Part shown: one piece after another, positions 32,881 to 41,973 of the stretch
Numbering within the stretch: position 1 is the stretch's first letter
Layout: each line of letters opens with the position of its first letter
Source of the DNA: Cellulomonas fimi
GTDB taxonomy: Bacteria > Actinomycetota > Actinomycetes > Actinomycetales > Cellulomonadaceae
Direction: 5' to 3'
NCBI RefSeq assembly: GCF_028527925.1
Contig: NZ_JAPESW010000025.1
Location: 1 to 57,521 of the forward strand
DNA length: 57,521 nt
Position numbers and translations under genes: made by a program
Notes under the pieces: model-generated
The model's database searches: none
Seen by the model: the letters and a program-made list of their open reading frames with translations, nothing else
Told to the model about the DNA's origin: nothing

Positions 32881-32892
32881 TAGGCTCGAGCC
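32881..32892 (+). promoter_or_regulatory. Leaderless promoter of pyk
   Basis: TAGGCT (32881-32886), then 6 nt, then the ATG of pyk. No ribosome-binding site lies between. The gltD-pyk gap is 95 nt. Confidence 0.6.
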
Positions 32893-34329
32893 ATGCGTAG
32901 AGCAAAGATCGTCTGCACCATCGGACCTGCGACGGAGTCCGCCGAGCAGATCCAGGCCCTCGTCGACGCCGGGATGGACGTCGCACGGATCAACCGCAGC
33001 CACGGCGACACCGAGGCGCACAAGAAGGTCTACGACAACGTGCGCGCGGCCTCGAAGGCGTCGGGGCGCTCGGTCGCGGTGCTCGTCGACCTGCAGGGCC
33101 CGAAGATCCGCCTCGGCCGGTTCATCGAGGGTCGCCACGACCTCGCCGTCGGTGACGTGTTCACCATCACGACCGACGACATCGAGGGCACCAAGGAGCG
33201 CGTCTCCACGACGTTCAAGGGCCTCGTGGGTGACGTGTCGCCCGGCGACCCGATCCTCATCGACGACGGCAAGGTGCTCGTCCGCGTGACGGCGGTCGAG
33301 GGCAACGACGTCATCACGCGCGTCGAGGTCCCGGGCCCGGTCTCGAACAACAAGGGCCTCAACCTGCCCGGCGTCGCGGTGTCCGTGCCCGCGATGAGCG
33401 ACAAGGACGAGGCGGACCTGCGCTGGGCGATCCAGATCGGCGCCGACATCATCGCGCTGTCGTTCGTCCGCACCGCCAAGGACTACGACGACGTGCGCCG
33501 GATCATGGAGGAGGAGGGCCGGGTCGTCCCGGTCGTCGCCAAGATCGAGAAGCCGCAGGCCGTCGACAACCTGGCCGAGATCGTCGCCGCGTTCGACGGC
33601 ATCATGGTCGCCCGCGGCGACCTGGGCGTGGAGCTGCCGCTCGAGCAGGTGCCGCTCGTCCAGAAGCGCGCGGTCGAGCTGGCCCGCCGCAACGCGAAGC
33701 CGGTCATCGTCGCGACGCAGGTCCTCGAGTCCATGACGACGAACCCCCGCCCGACGCGCGCCGAGACCTCGGACTGCGCGAACGCGGTGCTCGACGGCGC
33801 GGACGCGGTCATGCTCTCGGGCGAGACGAGCGTCGGCGACTACCCGATCGAGACGGTCCGCACGATGGCCCGCATCATCGAGGCGACCGAGGAGCTCGGT
33901 CGCGAGCGCATCGCGCCGCTCGGCTCGACCCCGCACACGCGCGGCGGTGCGATCACGCGGGCGGCCGCCGAGATCGGCGAGACGCTCGGTGTGAAGTACC
34001 TCGTGACGTTCACGCAGTCCGGTGACTCGGCGCGGCGCATGTCCCGCCTGCGCTCGTCGATCCCGCTGCTCGCGTTCACGCCGGTCGAGTCGGTGCGCAA
34101 CGTCCTGTCGCTGAGCTGGGGCACGCAGACGTACCAGGTGCCCACGGTCGAGAGCACCGACCACATGGTCGCGCAGGTCGACCAGACGCTGCGCGCGAAC
34201 GGCCTGGCCGAGGTCGGCGACTACGTCGTCGTCGTCTCGGGTGCACCGGTCGGCGTCGTCGGCTCGACGAACTCGATCGTCGTGCACAAGATCGGCGACG
34301 AGGAGAACCCGGGCGGTCGCGTCGCCTGA
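32893..34329 (+). CDS. pyk: Pyruvate kinase
   Basis: A 478-residue cytosolic enzyme that converts phosphoenolpyruvate and ADP to pyruvate and ATP. It begins 'MRRAKIVCTIGPAT' and has 'ARINRSHGD', the Mg/PEP motif 'VAKIEKPQAVDN', 'MVARGDLGVELP' and 'MLSGETSVGDYP'. Domain order A-B-A-C is complete (B about 70-165, C about 345-478). A strong hairpin follows the stop. Confidence 0.97.
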   Translation: MRRAKIVCTIGPATESAEQIQALVDAGMDVARINRSHGDTEAHKKVYDNVRAASKASGRSVAVLVDLQGPKIRLGRFIEGRHDLAVGDVFTITTDDIEGTKERVSTTFKGLVGDVSPGDPILIDDGKVLVRVTAVEGNDVITRVEVPGPVSNNKGLNLPGVAVSVPAMSDKDEADLRWAIQIGADIIALSFVRTAKDYDDVRRIMEEEGRVVPVVAKIEKPQAVDNLAEIVAAFDGIMVARGDLGVELPLEQVPLVQKRAVELARRNAKPVIVATQVLESMTTNPRPTRAETSDCANAVLDGADAVMLSGETSVGDYPIETVRTMARIIEATEELGRERIAPLGSTPHTRGGAITRAAAEIGETLGVKYLVTFTQSGDSARRMSRLRSSIPLLAFTPVESVRNVLSLSWGTQTYQVPTVESTDHMVAQVDQTLRANGLAEVGDYVVVVSGAPVGVVGSTNSIVVHKIGDEENPGGRVA

Positions 34330-34376
34330 CGCACGCGACGTCACGCCCGACGGCACGCAGGTGCCGAGGAGCGACA

Positions 34377-34408
34377 CGAACGGGCCCCGGTCTTCCGGGG
34401 CCCGTTCG
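34377..34408 (+). terminator. Terminator hairpin after pyk
   Basis: Perfect 14-bp arms (34377-34390 and 34395-34408, CGAACGGGCCCCGG and its complement) with a 4-nt TCTT loop, 48 nt after the pyk stop. It is the clearest terminator in the window; only a short TCGTCGT run follows. Confidence 0.85.
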
Positions 34409-34446
34409 TCGTCCCGGCGTCGGAGCCGGACGAGAGGGAGGGTGCG

Positions 34447-35352
34447 GTGCGCGAGCTCGTCGTGCTGGGGACGGCGTCGCAGGCGCCCACGCGCACGCGG
34501 AACCACAACGGCCACCTGCTGCGGTGGGACGACCAGGGTCTGCTGTTCGACCCGGGTGAGGGCACGCAGCGCCAGCTGCTGCACGCGGGCGTCGCGTCGT
34601 CGGCGGTGACACGCATCTGCCTCACGCACGCCCACGGCGACCACACGTTCGGCCTGCCGGGCCTCCTGTCGCGGATGTCGCTCGACGGCGTGCCCCACCC
34701 GGTCCCGGTGCACTACCCGGCGTCCGCGGACCCGGTCGTGCGTGCCCTCGTCGCGCTCGCGCGGCCCGGGCTCGACGTGCGGCTGCACCCGCACCGTGCG
34801 TCCGGCGAGGTCGCGCCCGGTCTGCGCGTCGAGCCGCTGCACCACCGCGTGGAGACGTTCGGCTACCGGCTGACCGAGCCGGACGGGCGCACCCTCCAGC
34901 CGGCGCTGCTCGAGGCGGCCGGCGTGCGCGGACCCGACGTGGGGACGCTCGTCGCCGAGGGGCGGTGGCGCGACGTGCGGCTCGAGGACGTGAGCGTGCC
35001 GCGGCGCGGGCAGTCGTTCGCGTTCGTCATGGACACCGCGCCGTGCGACGGTGCGGCCGCGCTCGCCCAGGACGTCGACCTGCTGGTCGCCGAGTCGACG
35101 TACGCCGACGAGGACGTGGCGCTCGCGCGCGAGCACCTCCACCTGACGGCCGGGCAGGCCGGTGAGCTCGCGGGGGCGGCCGGCGTCGGCACGCTCGTCC
35201 TCACGCACTTCTCGTCGCGGTACACCGACGTGGCGCCGCTCGCCGCGCAGGCGCGTGCCGCGGCGGCGTCGTCACGGCGTCCGGGCGGCACGGTCGTGCG
35301 CGCGGTCGAGGACCTCGACCGCGTCCCGCTGCCGCGCCGCCGGGCGGGCTGA
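34447..35352 (+). CDS. rnz: Ribonuclease Z-like metallo-beta-lactamase hydrolase
   Basis: A 301-residue metallo-beta-lactamase fold protein. The N terminus 'ELVVLGTASQAPT' and the zinc motif 'LTHAHGDHTFGLPGLL' are the RNase Z pattern. Further ligands are in 'FVMDTAPCDGAAALAQ' and 'LVLTHFSSRYTD'. RNase Z cuts the 3' trailer from tRNA precursors lacking CCA, as the tRNA in this window does. The GTG start has GAGGGAGGG upstream. It starts a new unit after the pyk terminator. Confidence 0.88.
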   Translation: MRELVVLGTASQAPTRTRNHNGHLLRWDDQGLLFDPGEGTQRQLLHAGVASSAVTRICLTHAHGDHTFGLPGLLSRMSLDGVPHPVPVHYPASADPVVRALVALARPGLDVRLHPHRASGEVAPGLRVEPLHHRVETFGYRLTEPDGRTLQPALLEAAGVRGPDVGTLVAEGRWRDVRLEDVSVPRRGQSFAFVMDTAPCDGAAALAQDVDLLVAESTYADEDVALAREHLHLTAGQAGELAGAAGVGTLVLTHFSSRYTDVAPLAAQARAAAASSRRPGGTVVRAVEDLDRVPLPRRRAG

Positions 35353-35442
35353 CGACGGCCGGGGGTCGCCTGGTCGTCGTGCGGGCTGGCGCCTGCCGTG
35401 ACCCGCGCGTCGCCGCGCGTGCCGACGGCCGCCGCGACCGGG

Positions 35443-36429
35443 TCAGCCGCGCCAGCTGACGGCGTGGAGCCCGACCTCGTCGACGACGCAGCCGACGGCG
35501 AGGCCGAGGTCGTTGACGGCGGACAGCACGATCGCGTCCGAGCCCTCCGGCGGGGCGACGAGGCGCGCGGGTGCGCCGAGCTGCTGCACGAAGCCGTGCT
35601 GCGGGAGGCCGGCCGGCACGGTGCTGCCGACGGCGAGGCCGCGGTCGTTGAGGTCGGTGACGATGCCGAAGGACGTGCCGCCGGGGGTCACGTCGGTGAC
35701 CGCGGTGCTCGCGGACCAGCGCGTCGCGTGCATCGTCCCGTCCGCGTAGGCGTACCCCGCGGAGCGCCCCTGGGAGTCGAGCGCCGCGGCGAGGCCGTCG
35801 CCGGTCCCGTCGCCGAGCGTCGGGAGCGTGGTGAGCGAGCCGTCGGGCTCCCAGCGCACGGGGACCTGCCGCGACCCGAGCCACGCGTCGCCGACGACCT
35901 GGCCGGCGTCGTTGACGTCGTTCGCGCCGGTCGACCCGCCGAGGCCGGCGAGCGGGGTGAGCACGCCCTCGCGCCAGCGCCACGCGTGGCGCTCCCCGCC
36001 GAACGTGCCGGACGTGCCGACGACCTCGCCGCGGCCGCTGACGGCGGACACGGTCTCGAACGTGTCGGTGGGGTCGGCGACGCCGATGCGGTGCAGCCGG
36101 CGGCCGTCCCAGAACGCGGCGCGGCCGTCGACGAGGCCGGCGATCTGGCCACGGTCGTTGATCGCGGCGGCGGAGGTGAGGCCGCCCGGCAGCGGCAGGA
36201 CGCGGCCGCGGTCGACGAGGTGGGTGTCGGTGACGACGACGCCGTGGTCGTTGACGTCGACGGCGCACTCGTCGACGCCGAGCGGGCGGACCCCGGGCGG
36301 GTTCGCGCCGGCAGGGGTCGGGAGGGTCACGGCCAGCGCGGCCGCGGTCGCGACCACGGCGAGCGTGGTGCGTCCGCGCTGTCGTCGCGCGGGTGTCCCG
36401 GGCACTGCGGTTGGCTCCGGACGAGGCAT
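35443..36429 (-). CDS. Secreted HAF-repeat (propeller-like) protein
   Basis: A 328-residue exported protein. Arg-rich residues followed by a hydrophobic segment ('LAVVATAAALAVTL') and an Ala-x-Ala site before 'NPPG' form a signal peptide. The mature part has six or seven degenerate repeats of about 45 residues with motifs such as 'INDRGQIAGLVDGRAAFW', 'VNDAGQVVGDAW' and 'LNDRGLAVGST'. This is the extracellular HAF-repeat pattern, probably a beta-propeller. No catalytic residues are evident. The ATG at 36429 has GGGGGA 4 nt upstream. It diverges from the caspase-like gene. Confidence 0.75.
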   Translation of the reverse strand: MPRPEPTAVPGTPARRQRGRTTLAVVATAAALAVTLPTPAGANPPGVRPLGVDECAVDVNDHGVVVTDTHLVDRGRVLPLPGGLTSAAAINDRGQIAGLVDGRAAFWDGRRLHRIGVADPTDTFETVSAVSGRGEVVGTSGTFGGERHAWRWREGVLTPLAGLGGSTGANDVNDAGQVVGDAWLGSRQVPVRWEPDGSLTTLPTLGDGTGDGLAAALDSQGRSAGYAYADGTMHATRWSASTAVTDVTPGGTSFGIVTDLNDRGLAVGSTVPAGLPQHGFVQQLGAPARLVAPPEGSDAIVLSAVNDLGLAVGCVVDEVGLHAVSWRG

Positions 36430-36658
36430 GGTTCCCCCTGACGTGGCGCCGTGGGGTCTCCGGTGTCCTCCGGGTGCCCGGCGCACCCCGAATGCTGCGG
36501 GTGTCACCGCGTCGCGCACAACCGTCACGGAGAAAGTTCACCTTGTCGTGGTTCCGACCGGGCGAGAAGTGGGCGAAATCGGGACAAAGCGTCTGGACCC
36601 GCTCCGGTCGCGGTGGGACGCTGGCCGGTGCAGGAACTCGACGAGGGGGACGACGACC
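36430..36658. promoter_or_regulatory. Divergent promoter region, HAF protein and orthocaspase
   Basis: A 229-base gap with lower GC than its surroundings around 36520-36600. It contains no open frame with coding character. Both genes must be transcribed from here. No clear TANNNT/TTGACA pair stands out. Confidence 0.4.
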
Positions 36659-37561
36659 ATGACCGGCTACTCGCTGCACATCGGCCTCAACCGGGTCGAC
36701 CCGGACGCCTACGGCGGCTGGGACGGCAAGCTCAACGGGTGCGTGAACGACGCGAACGCGATGCTGCGGCTCGCGACGGCGACCGGCTTCCAGCCGGTGC
36801 AGCTCCTCGACGCGGCCGCCACGTCGCAGGCGGTGATCACGCAGATCGGCGCCTACGCGCGGACGGCGGTCGCGGGCGACCTCGTGCTGCTCACGTACTC
36901 CGGGCACGGCGGCCAGGTCGAGGACATCGACGGCGACGAGCCCGACCAGCAGGACGAGACGTGGGTGCTGTTCGACCGCCAGGTCCTCGACGACGAGCTG
37001 CGGCGCATGTACGCGCAGTTCGCGAAGGGCGTCCGCGTGCTCGTCCTCAGCGACAGCTGCCACAGCGGCACGGTGATCCGCGACGTCGAGCGGGACGCGG
37101 TCCTGCAGCAGGAGCGCGAGCGCGACCTGGGCCTGGAGACGGGCGCGCGCGGCGGCCCGCCCGCGGTGCTGCCCCCCGAGGCCGTCGCCCGCGTCATGCC
37201 GCGCGGCGTCGCGGAGAAGGACGACAAGGCGCGGCGCGCCACGTACGAGTTCGTGCAGTCGCTCGCGGGCACCACCACCGACGAGGACGTCGCCGCGTCG
37301 GTGCTGCTCATCTCCGGCTGCCAGGACGACCAGTACTCGTACGACGGCCCGGTCAACGGCGAGTTCACCGGGACGCTGCTGCGGGTCTGGGACGAGGGCG
37401 GGTTCACCGGCACCTACGCGGACCTGCACCGCAAGGTGCTCGACCAGATGCCGGCCCGCCAGCAGCCGAACTTCTTCACGCTCGGCACGCGCGACGAGGC
37501 GTTCCTCGGGCAGCAGCCGTTCACCATCGCACCGGCAGGGGCCGCCACGACGTCCGCCTGA
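36659..37561 (+). CDS. Caspase-family cysteine peptidase (C14, orthocaspase)
   Basis: A 300-residue protein consisting of a p20-type caspase domain from the first residue ('GYSLHIGLNRVDP'). The catalytic dyad is His83 in 'TYSGHGGQ' and Cys134 in 'LSDSCHSG'. 'LNGCVNDANAM' is the usual N-terminal caspase motif. The C-terminal part 'LLISGCQDDQYSYDG...GEFTGTLL' resembles the p10-like end of bacterial metacaspases. No signal peptide, membrane helix or effector domain is attached. Such proteases usually cut after Arg or Lys. ATG with GAGGGGGA upstream. Confidence 0.85.
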   Translation: MTGYSLHIGLNRVDPDAYGGWDGKLNGCVNDANAMLRLATATGFQPVQLLDAAATSQAVITQIGAYARTAVAGDLVLLTYSGHGGQVEDIDGDEPDQQDETWVLFDRQVLDDELRRMYAQFAKGVRVLVLSDSCHSGTVIRDVERDAVLQQERERDLGLETGARGGPPAVLPPEAVARVMPRGVAEKDDKARRATYEFVQSLAGTTTDEDVAASVLLISGCQDDQYSYDGPVNGEFTGTLLRVWDEGGFTGTYADLHRKVLDQMPARQQPNFFTLGTRDEAFLGQQPFTIAPAGAATTSA

Positions 37562-37599
37562 CGGCGACGGCCGCACCAGCGCGGCGCGGCCGCACGGCG

Positions 37600-37633
37600 C
37601 CGCCCCGGGGGACCTGCGCGTCTCCCCGGGCGG
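37600..37633. terminator. Candidate bidirectional terminator
   Basis: An imperfect hairpin: arms 37600-37613 and 37620-37633 pair at 12 of 14 positions around a 6-nt loop. It lies between the convergent caspase-like and alpha/beta hydrolase genes. Confidence 0.5.
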
Positions 37634-37663
37634 ACGCGTGCGCGGGCTCGTCGTGCGGTGGGG

Positions 37664-38533
37664 TCAGTCCGCAGGGCGGTGGTCCGCGATCCAGCGCAGC
37701 GCGTCGTCGGCCGCGGTGAGCACCGCGATGTGGCCGGCGGCGGGCACGACGCGCAGCTCGGCGTCCGGGAGGTGCGCGGCGAGCCAGCGCGCGTGCGCGA
37801 CGGGCACCACGCGGTCGTCGGCGCCGTGCAGGAGCAGGACGGGCACCTGCACGGCGGCCGGGTCGAACCCCCACGGAGCGACGTAGGCGAGGTCGTCGTC
37901 GACCAGGGGTGCCGGTCCCTGCGCGGCCGCCGGGCCCACGACCTCGTCGAACCACGCCCACGGGCCGTGCAGCGCGTCGAGGTCGGCCTCGGTGAACTCG
38001 GGGTCGTAGGGAGGCGCGCTGCGCTCGTGCGCCTCCTTGGCGGCGCGCCCGGCGGCGGCCGCCCGGAGCGACGCGACGCCCGACGCGGCCATGCCGTCGA
38101 ACCAGTCGAGCCCGTCCGCGTCGGCCGGCGCGAGGCCCGCACCGCTGACCGCCGCGACGACGCGCCCCGGCAGCAGGGCGGCGCACGCGAGCGCGTGCGG
38201 ACCACCGCCGGAGTGGCCGATCACGGCGCACCGGTCGAGCCCGAGCGCGTCGAGCACCGCGGCGACGTCGGCGGCGGCCGACCCGACGGTGCGGTCGGGA
38301 CGCGCGGTGGACCCGCCGTAGCCCGGGCGGTCGTACGACACGAACCGCAGCCCGAGGCGTCGCGCGGGCTCGAGCAGCGGTGCCGGCGGCGCGCCGAGGT
38401 TGGGGGTGCCGTGGCACCAGACGAGCGGGAGGGCGGGCCGGCCGTCCGGGTCCGTGGCCGGGCCGGTGTCGTAGGCGTGCAGGACGCCGCCCGGCACGGC
38501 GACGTCGCGTTCGTGGACGTGTGTGTCGGTCAT
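37664..38533 (-). CDS. Alpha/beta-fold hydrolase
   Basis: A 289-residue protein. The oxyanion region is 'VWCHGTPNLGAP', the nucleophile elbow 'VIGHSGGGPHAL' (Ser), the acid in 'LLLHGADDRVVP' and the histidine in 'VVPAAGHIAVL', giving a complete Ser-Asp-His triad. A lid of about 80 residues sits between strands 6 and 7. It resembles hydrolases of the epoxide hydrolase/haloperoxidase type; the substrate is unknown. No signal peptide. Confidence 0.88.
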   Translation of the reverse strand: MTDTHVHERDVAVPGGVLHAYDTGPATDPDGRPALPLVWCHGTPNLGAPPAPLLEPARRLGLRFVSYDRPGYGGSTARPDRTVGSAAADVAAVLDALGLDRCAVIGHSGGGPHALACAALLPGRVVAAVSGAGLAPADADGLDWFDGMAASGVASLRAAAAGRAAKEAHERSAPPYDPEFTEADLDALHGPWAWFDEVVGPAAAQGPAPLVDDDLAYVAPWGFDPAAVQVPVLLLHGADDRVVPVAHARWLAAHLPDAELRVVPAAGHIAVLTAADDALRWIADHRPAD

Positions 38534-38617
38534 GCGCCCATGCTGGCGCAGCGGCGCGCAGCCCACCGCGGCGGACGCGCGCGACGGACGCGACGCGCCG
38601 ACCGGGCGGTCCCGTCC

Positions 38618-38623
38618 TAGCCT
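38618..38623 (+). promoter_or_regulatory. -10 box of the DUF808 gene
   Basis: TAGCCT (TANNNT) lies 63 nt before the ATG at 38687, in the gap between divergent genes. Confidence 0.4.
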
Positions 38624-38686
38624 TGCGCGAGGCGACCGGATGGGGCGCCGCCCCCGACGGCCCTCGGGCCGGTGAAGGAGATGGTG

Positions 38687-39631
38687 ATGGCAGGCGGTCT
38701 CGCGGCGCTCCTGGACGACATCGCGGCGCTCGCCAAGCTCGCGGCGGCGTCGGTCGACGACGTGGGCGCGGCCGCGGGGCGGGCGAGCGCGAAGGCGGCG
38801 GGCGTCGTCATCGACGACACCGCCGTCACGCCGCGGTACGTGCACGGGTTCACGCCCGACCGGGAGCTGCCGATCATCCGCCGCATCGCCGTCGGGTCGC
38901 TGCGCAACAAGCTGCTGTTCATCCTCCCGGCGGCGCTGCTGCTCAGCCAGTTCCTGCCGTGGCTGCTCACGCCGATCCTCATGGTCGGCGGCGCGTACCT
39001 GTCGTACGAGGGTGCGGAGAAGATCTGGGAGCTCGTCAGCGGGCACGCGAAGGAGCACACGAGCACGCCGGCCGCGGCGCAGGGCGCCGACACCGAGAAG
39101 ACGATGATCGGCGGCGCGATCCGCACGGACTTCATCCTGTCCGCCGAGATCATGGTGATCGCCCTCAACGAGGTCGCTGACGAGCCGCTGCTCTCGCGCG
39201 CCCTGATCCTCGCGGTCGTCGCGCTCGCCATCACGGTCCTCGTGTACGGCGTCGTCGCGCTCATCGTGAAGATGGACGACATCGGGCTGCACCTCGCGGG
39301 CCGCGAGAACCGGGCGGCGGCGGCCACGGGGCGCGTGCTGGTCCGCGCGATGCCGAAGGTGCTGTCGGTGCTGTCGACGGTCGGCATCGTCGCGATGCTG
39401 TGGGTCGGCGGGCACATCCTGCTGTCGGGTGTCGACACGCTCGGCTGGCACGGGCCGATCGACGTGCTGCACCACCTCGAGGAGGCCGTGCACCACGTGC
39501 CCGGTGTCGGCGGGCTGCTCGCGTGGCTCGTCGACACGCTCGGGTCGGCGCTCGTCGGCCTGGTCGTCGGCGCGGTGATCGTCGCCGTCCTGCACCTCGT
39601 CCCGCGCCGTCGGCCCGCCGCCGCGCACTGA
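38687..39631 (+). CDS. DUF808 (YedI-like) membrane protein
   Basis: A 314-residue protein. It opens with 'GGLAALLDDIAALAK' and 'VDDTAVTPRYVHGF'-like text, the conserved DUF808 N terminus, and continues with four to five membrane helices (about 75-95, 160-180, 182-200, 235-255, 285-305). 'GGAIRTDFILSAEIMVIAL' is a strongly conserved family block. Function is unknown. The ATG at 38687 is chosen over GTG/ATG codons up to 15 nt upstream because AAGGAG lies 6 nt before it. Confidence 0.88.
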   Translation: MAGGLAALLDDIAALAKLAAASVDDVGAAAGRASAKAAGVVIDDTAVTPRYVHGFTPDRELPIIRRIAVGSLRNKLLFILPAALLLSQFLPWLLTPILMVGGAYLSYEGAEKIWELVSGHAKEHTSTPAAAQGADTEKTMIGGAIRTDFILSAEIMVIALNEVADEPLLSRALILAVVALAITVLVYGVVALIVKMDDIGLHLAGRENRAAAATGRVLVRAMPKVLSVLSTVGIVAMLWVGGHILLSGVDTLGWHGPIDVLHHLEEAVHHVPGVGGLLAWLVDTLGSALVGLVVGAVIVAVLHLVPRRRPAAAH

Positions 39632-39673
39632 CCGACGTCCGCCGGGACGCGCGCCGCGGGCCACCGACCCGGG

Positions 39674-40399
39674 TCAGCCCGCGCCGGTCCCGGGGGTGCG
39701 CAGCGCGCCGAAGGCGGTCCGGCGCCGCAGCTCGAAGCCGAGGCGCTCGTAGATCCGGATCGCGCTGGTGTTGGTCGCCGCGGCGTGCAGCAGCGCGCGC
39801 TCCCCGCGCGCCCGCACGTGGTGCGCGACGTCGAGCACGAGCCGCGTCGCCAGACCCTGCCCGCGGTACGCGGCGTCGGTGCAGACCGCGCTGATCTCCG
39901 TCCACCCCGTCGGCTGCAGCCGCTCGCCGGCCATCGCGACCAGCCGGCCGCCGCGGCGGATCCCGACGTAGCGGCCGAGCTCGTGGGTGCGCGGCGCGAA
40001 CGGGCCGGGCTGCGTGCGGGCGACGAGGTCGAGCATCTCCGGGACGTCCCGCGCGCCGAGCACGACCGCCTCGTCGTCCGGGCGCGTCGCGAGCCGGTCG
40101 GACTCGACGAGCTGCACGCCCTCACCACGGCTCGCGACCACCCAGCCCGGCGGCAGCGCGGCCTCGGTGCCGGAGAACGGGAACAGCGCGCCCGGCCCGA
40201 CGAGGTCGAGCACCGCGTCCCACACGTCGGGGTGCTCCCACGACGCCACGCCGGCGAAGATCGACACGTCGGGCAGGAAGCGGCGCGCGAGCTCGTTGCC
40301 CTCGGACAGGTCGGCGTGCCGCCCGACCAGCGAGTGCCAGGCGGCGTTGTCGAGCACGTGCTCGTCGGCCAGCGGGGGAGTCGTCGACTCGACCGTCAC
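39674..40399 (-). CDS. GNAT-family N-acetyltransferase (FR47-like)
   Basis: A 241-residue protein. The C-terminal half is a GNAT domain with the acetyl-CoA loop 'VCTDAAYRGQGLATRL' and the end motif 'NTSAIRIYERLGFELRRRT'. The N-terminal 110 residues form the extra domain of FR47-like proteins. The substrate is unknown. The GTG at 40399 has AAGGGA 9 nt upstream. It diverges from the TerD-VWA gene. Confidence 0.85.
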   Translation of the reverse strand: MTVESTTPPLADEHVLDNAAWHSLVGRHADLSEGNELARRFLPDVSIFAGVASWEHPDVWDAVLDLVGPGALFPFSGTEAALPPGWVVASRGEGVQLVESDRLATRPDDEAVVLGARDVPEMLDLVARTQPGPFAPRTHELGRYVGIRRGGRLVAMAGERLQPTGWTEISAVCTDAAYRGQGLATRLVLDVAHHVRARGERALLHAAATNTSAIRIYERLGFELRRRTAFGALRTPGTGAG

Positions 40400-40525
40400 G
40401 GGTGCGTCCCTTCGTCGTGGTCCGGGCGCGCGCTCGGACGGGGGCGCGCAGGACCGTACGCCCGAACGCCGGCACCGTCCTCGACAATCCGGCCCGTCCC
40501 GCGCAGTGAGACCGGCCCCGGCCCC

Positions 40526-40531
40526 TACCCT
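40526..40531 (+). promoter_or_regulatory. -10 box of the TerD-VWA gene
   Basis: TACCCT (TANNNT) lies 56 nt before the chosen ATG. A GTG only 5 nt downstream of the box, at 40537, could act as a leaderless start and would add 17 residues. Confidence 0.4.
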
Positions 40532-40587
40532 CGGTCGTGCCCCCACCGGTGCGCCAGCGCACCGCCGTCGACGACCGAGAGGACCCC

Positions 40588-41871
40588 ATGTCCGTCACCC
40601 CGCTGTCCGCCGGCCAGAACGCGCCGCTGCCCGACACGACCGTCCGGGTCGAGGTCACGGGTGACGTCGACCTCACCGCCCTGGTCCTCGGCGCGTCGGG
40701 GAAGGTGGGCAGCGACGCCGACATGGTCTTCTTCAACCAGACCTCCGCACCCGGCGCCCGCCTGACCGGCCGCACGCTCGACCTGACCCTCGGGTCGCTG
40801 CGGCCCGGCGCCGAGCGCGTCGTGCTCGTCGCGTCGCCCGCGACCGACGGGCAGACGTTCGCCGCGGTCGGCGGCATGGCCGTCACGCTCACCTCGGGCG
40901 CGTTCGCCGCGCGGTACGCCCCCGAGGGGCTGTCGACCGAGACCGCGCTCGTGCTGTGCGAGGTGTACCTCCGCGGCGGCGCGTGGAAGGTGCGGGCCGT
41001 CGGGCAGGGCTACGCCGACGGCCTCGCCGGACTCGCCCGGGACTTCGGCGTCGACGTCGCCGACGAGCCCTCGACGCCCGCGACGCCCGCGACGCCCGCC
41101 GCTCCCGCACCGGCTGCCCCGGCACCCGCGGCCGAGCCCGCGGTGTCGCTCACCAAGGGTGCCGAGCGGCTGCCGGCCCCGATGCGCGAGACGCTCGACC
41201 TGCGCAAGAAGCTCGTCACCGTCTCCCTCGAGAAGAAGGGCGCCGCGGGCCTGCGCGCCCGCGTGATCGGCGTCCTCGACGTCTCCGGCTCGACGGCCGG
41301 GCTCTACCGGCGAGGCGTCTTCACGCGGGCCGTCGAGCGGATCATGCCCGTCGCTGCGGCGCTCGACGACGACGCCGAGATGCAGATGTTCCTCATGGGC
41401 GCCCGCGGCGTGCGCGTCGACGACCTCCAGGTCGGCGACCTCCCGCAGTGGCTCGAGCGCTGGACCAGCCGGCGGCCCGTCGAGGCCGGCGGCGTCAACA
41501 ACGAGCGCGCCGTCATCGACGAGGTCCTGCGCTACGTCGCCACGCAGTCCGCCGACGTGCCGACGCTCGTGCTCTTCTTCCACGACGGCGGCGTGACCGA
41601 CAACCGCGGCACCGAGGCCGCGATCCGCGCCGCGGTCCCGTCGGCGGTGTTCTGGCAGTTCATCGGCCTGGGCCGGTCCAACTACGGCATCCTCGCGCGC
41701 CTCGACGACCTGCGGGGCCGCACCGTCGACAACACCGGCTTCTTCGCCCTCGACGACATCGACGCCGTCCCCGACTCCGAGCTCTACGACCGGCTCGTGC
41801 ACGAGTTCCCGGACTGGGTCCGCGCCTACTACCCGGCGGGCCACCCGGCACGCACGGCGGCCGGCCGCTGA
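40588..41871 (+). CDS. TerD-domain and VWA-domain fusion protein
   Basis: A 427-residue protein. Residues 1-155 are a TerD domain ('LSAGQNAPLP', Ca-binding acidic loop 'SDADMVFFNQ'). Residues 160-185 are a Pro/Ala-rich linker of repeated TPA/APA units. Residues 220-420 are a von Willebrand A domain with the metal motif 'VLDVSGSTAGLY' (Asp231, Ser233, Ser235). The architecture resembles TerF-type tellurite/stress-resistance proteins. No other ter genes are adjacent. ATG at 40588 with GAGAGGA upstream. Confidence 0.88.
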   Translation: MSVTPLSAGQNAPLPDTTVRVEVTGDVDLTALVLGASGKVGSDADMVFFNQTSAPGARLTGRTLDLTLGSLRPGAERVVLVASPATDGQTFAAVGGMAVTLTSGAFAARYAPEGLSTETALVLCEVYLRGGAWKVRAVGQGYADGLAGLARDFGVDVADEPSTPATPATPAAPAPAAPAPAAEPAVSLTKGAERLPAPMRETLDLRKKLVTVSLEKKGAAGLRARVIGVLDVSGSTAGLYRRGVFTRAVERIMPVAAALDDDAEMQMFLMGARGVRVDDLQVGDLPQWLERWTSRRPVEAGGVNNERAVIDEVLRYVATQSADVPTLVLFFHDGGVTDNRGTEAAIRAAVPSAVFWQFIGLGRSNYGILARLDDLRGRTVDNTGFFALDDIDAVPDSELYDRLVHEFPDWVRAYYPAGHPARTAAGR

Positions 41872-41973
41872 CCCGGGACCTCCGGACCACGGGCTCGGGG
41901 CCGGCACGCGGGACGATGGAGGCATCGCCAGGCGCCCACCCGGCGGCGCCGCGCCGACGGAGAGGAGCAGGCC

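Noticed and set aside
36659..37561. Orthocaspase as part of a known defence operon (for example with a gasdermin or TPR sensor)
   Set aside because: No such partner is adjacent. The downstream neighbour is convergent, and the upstream one is a secreted repeat protein.
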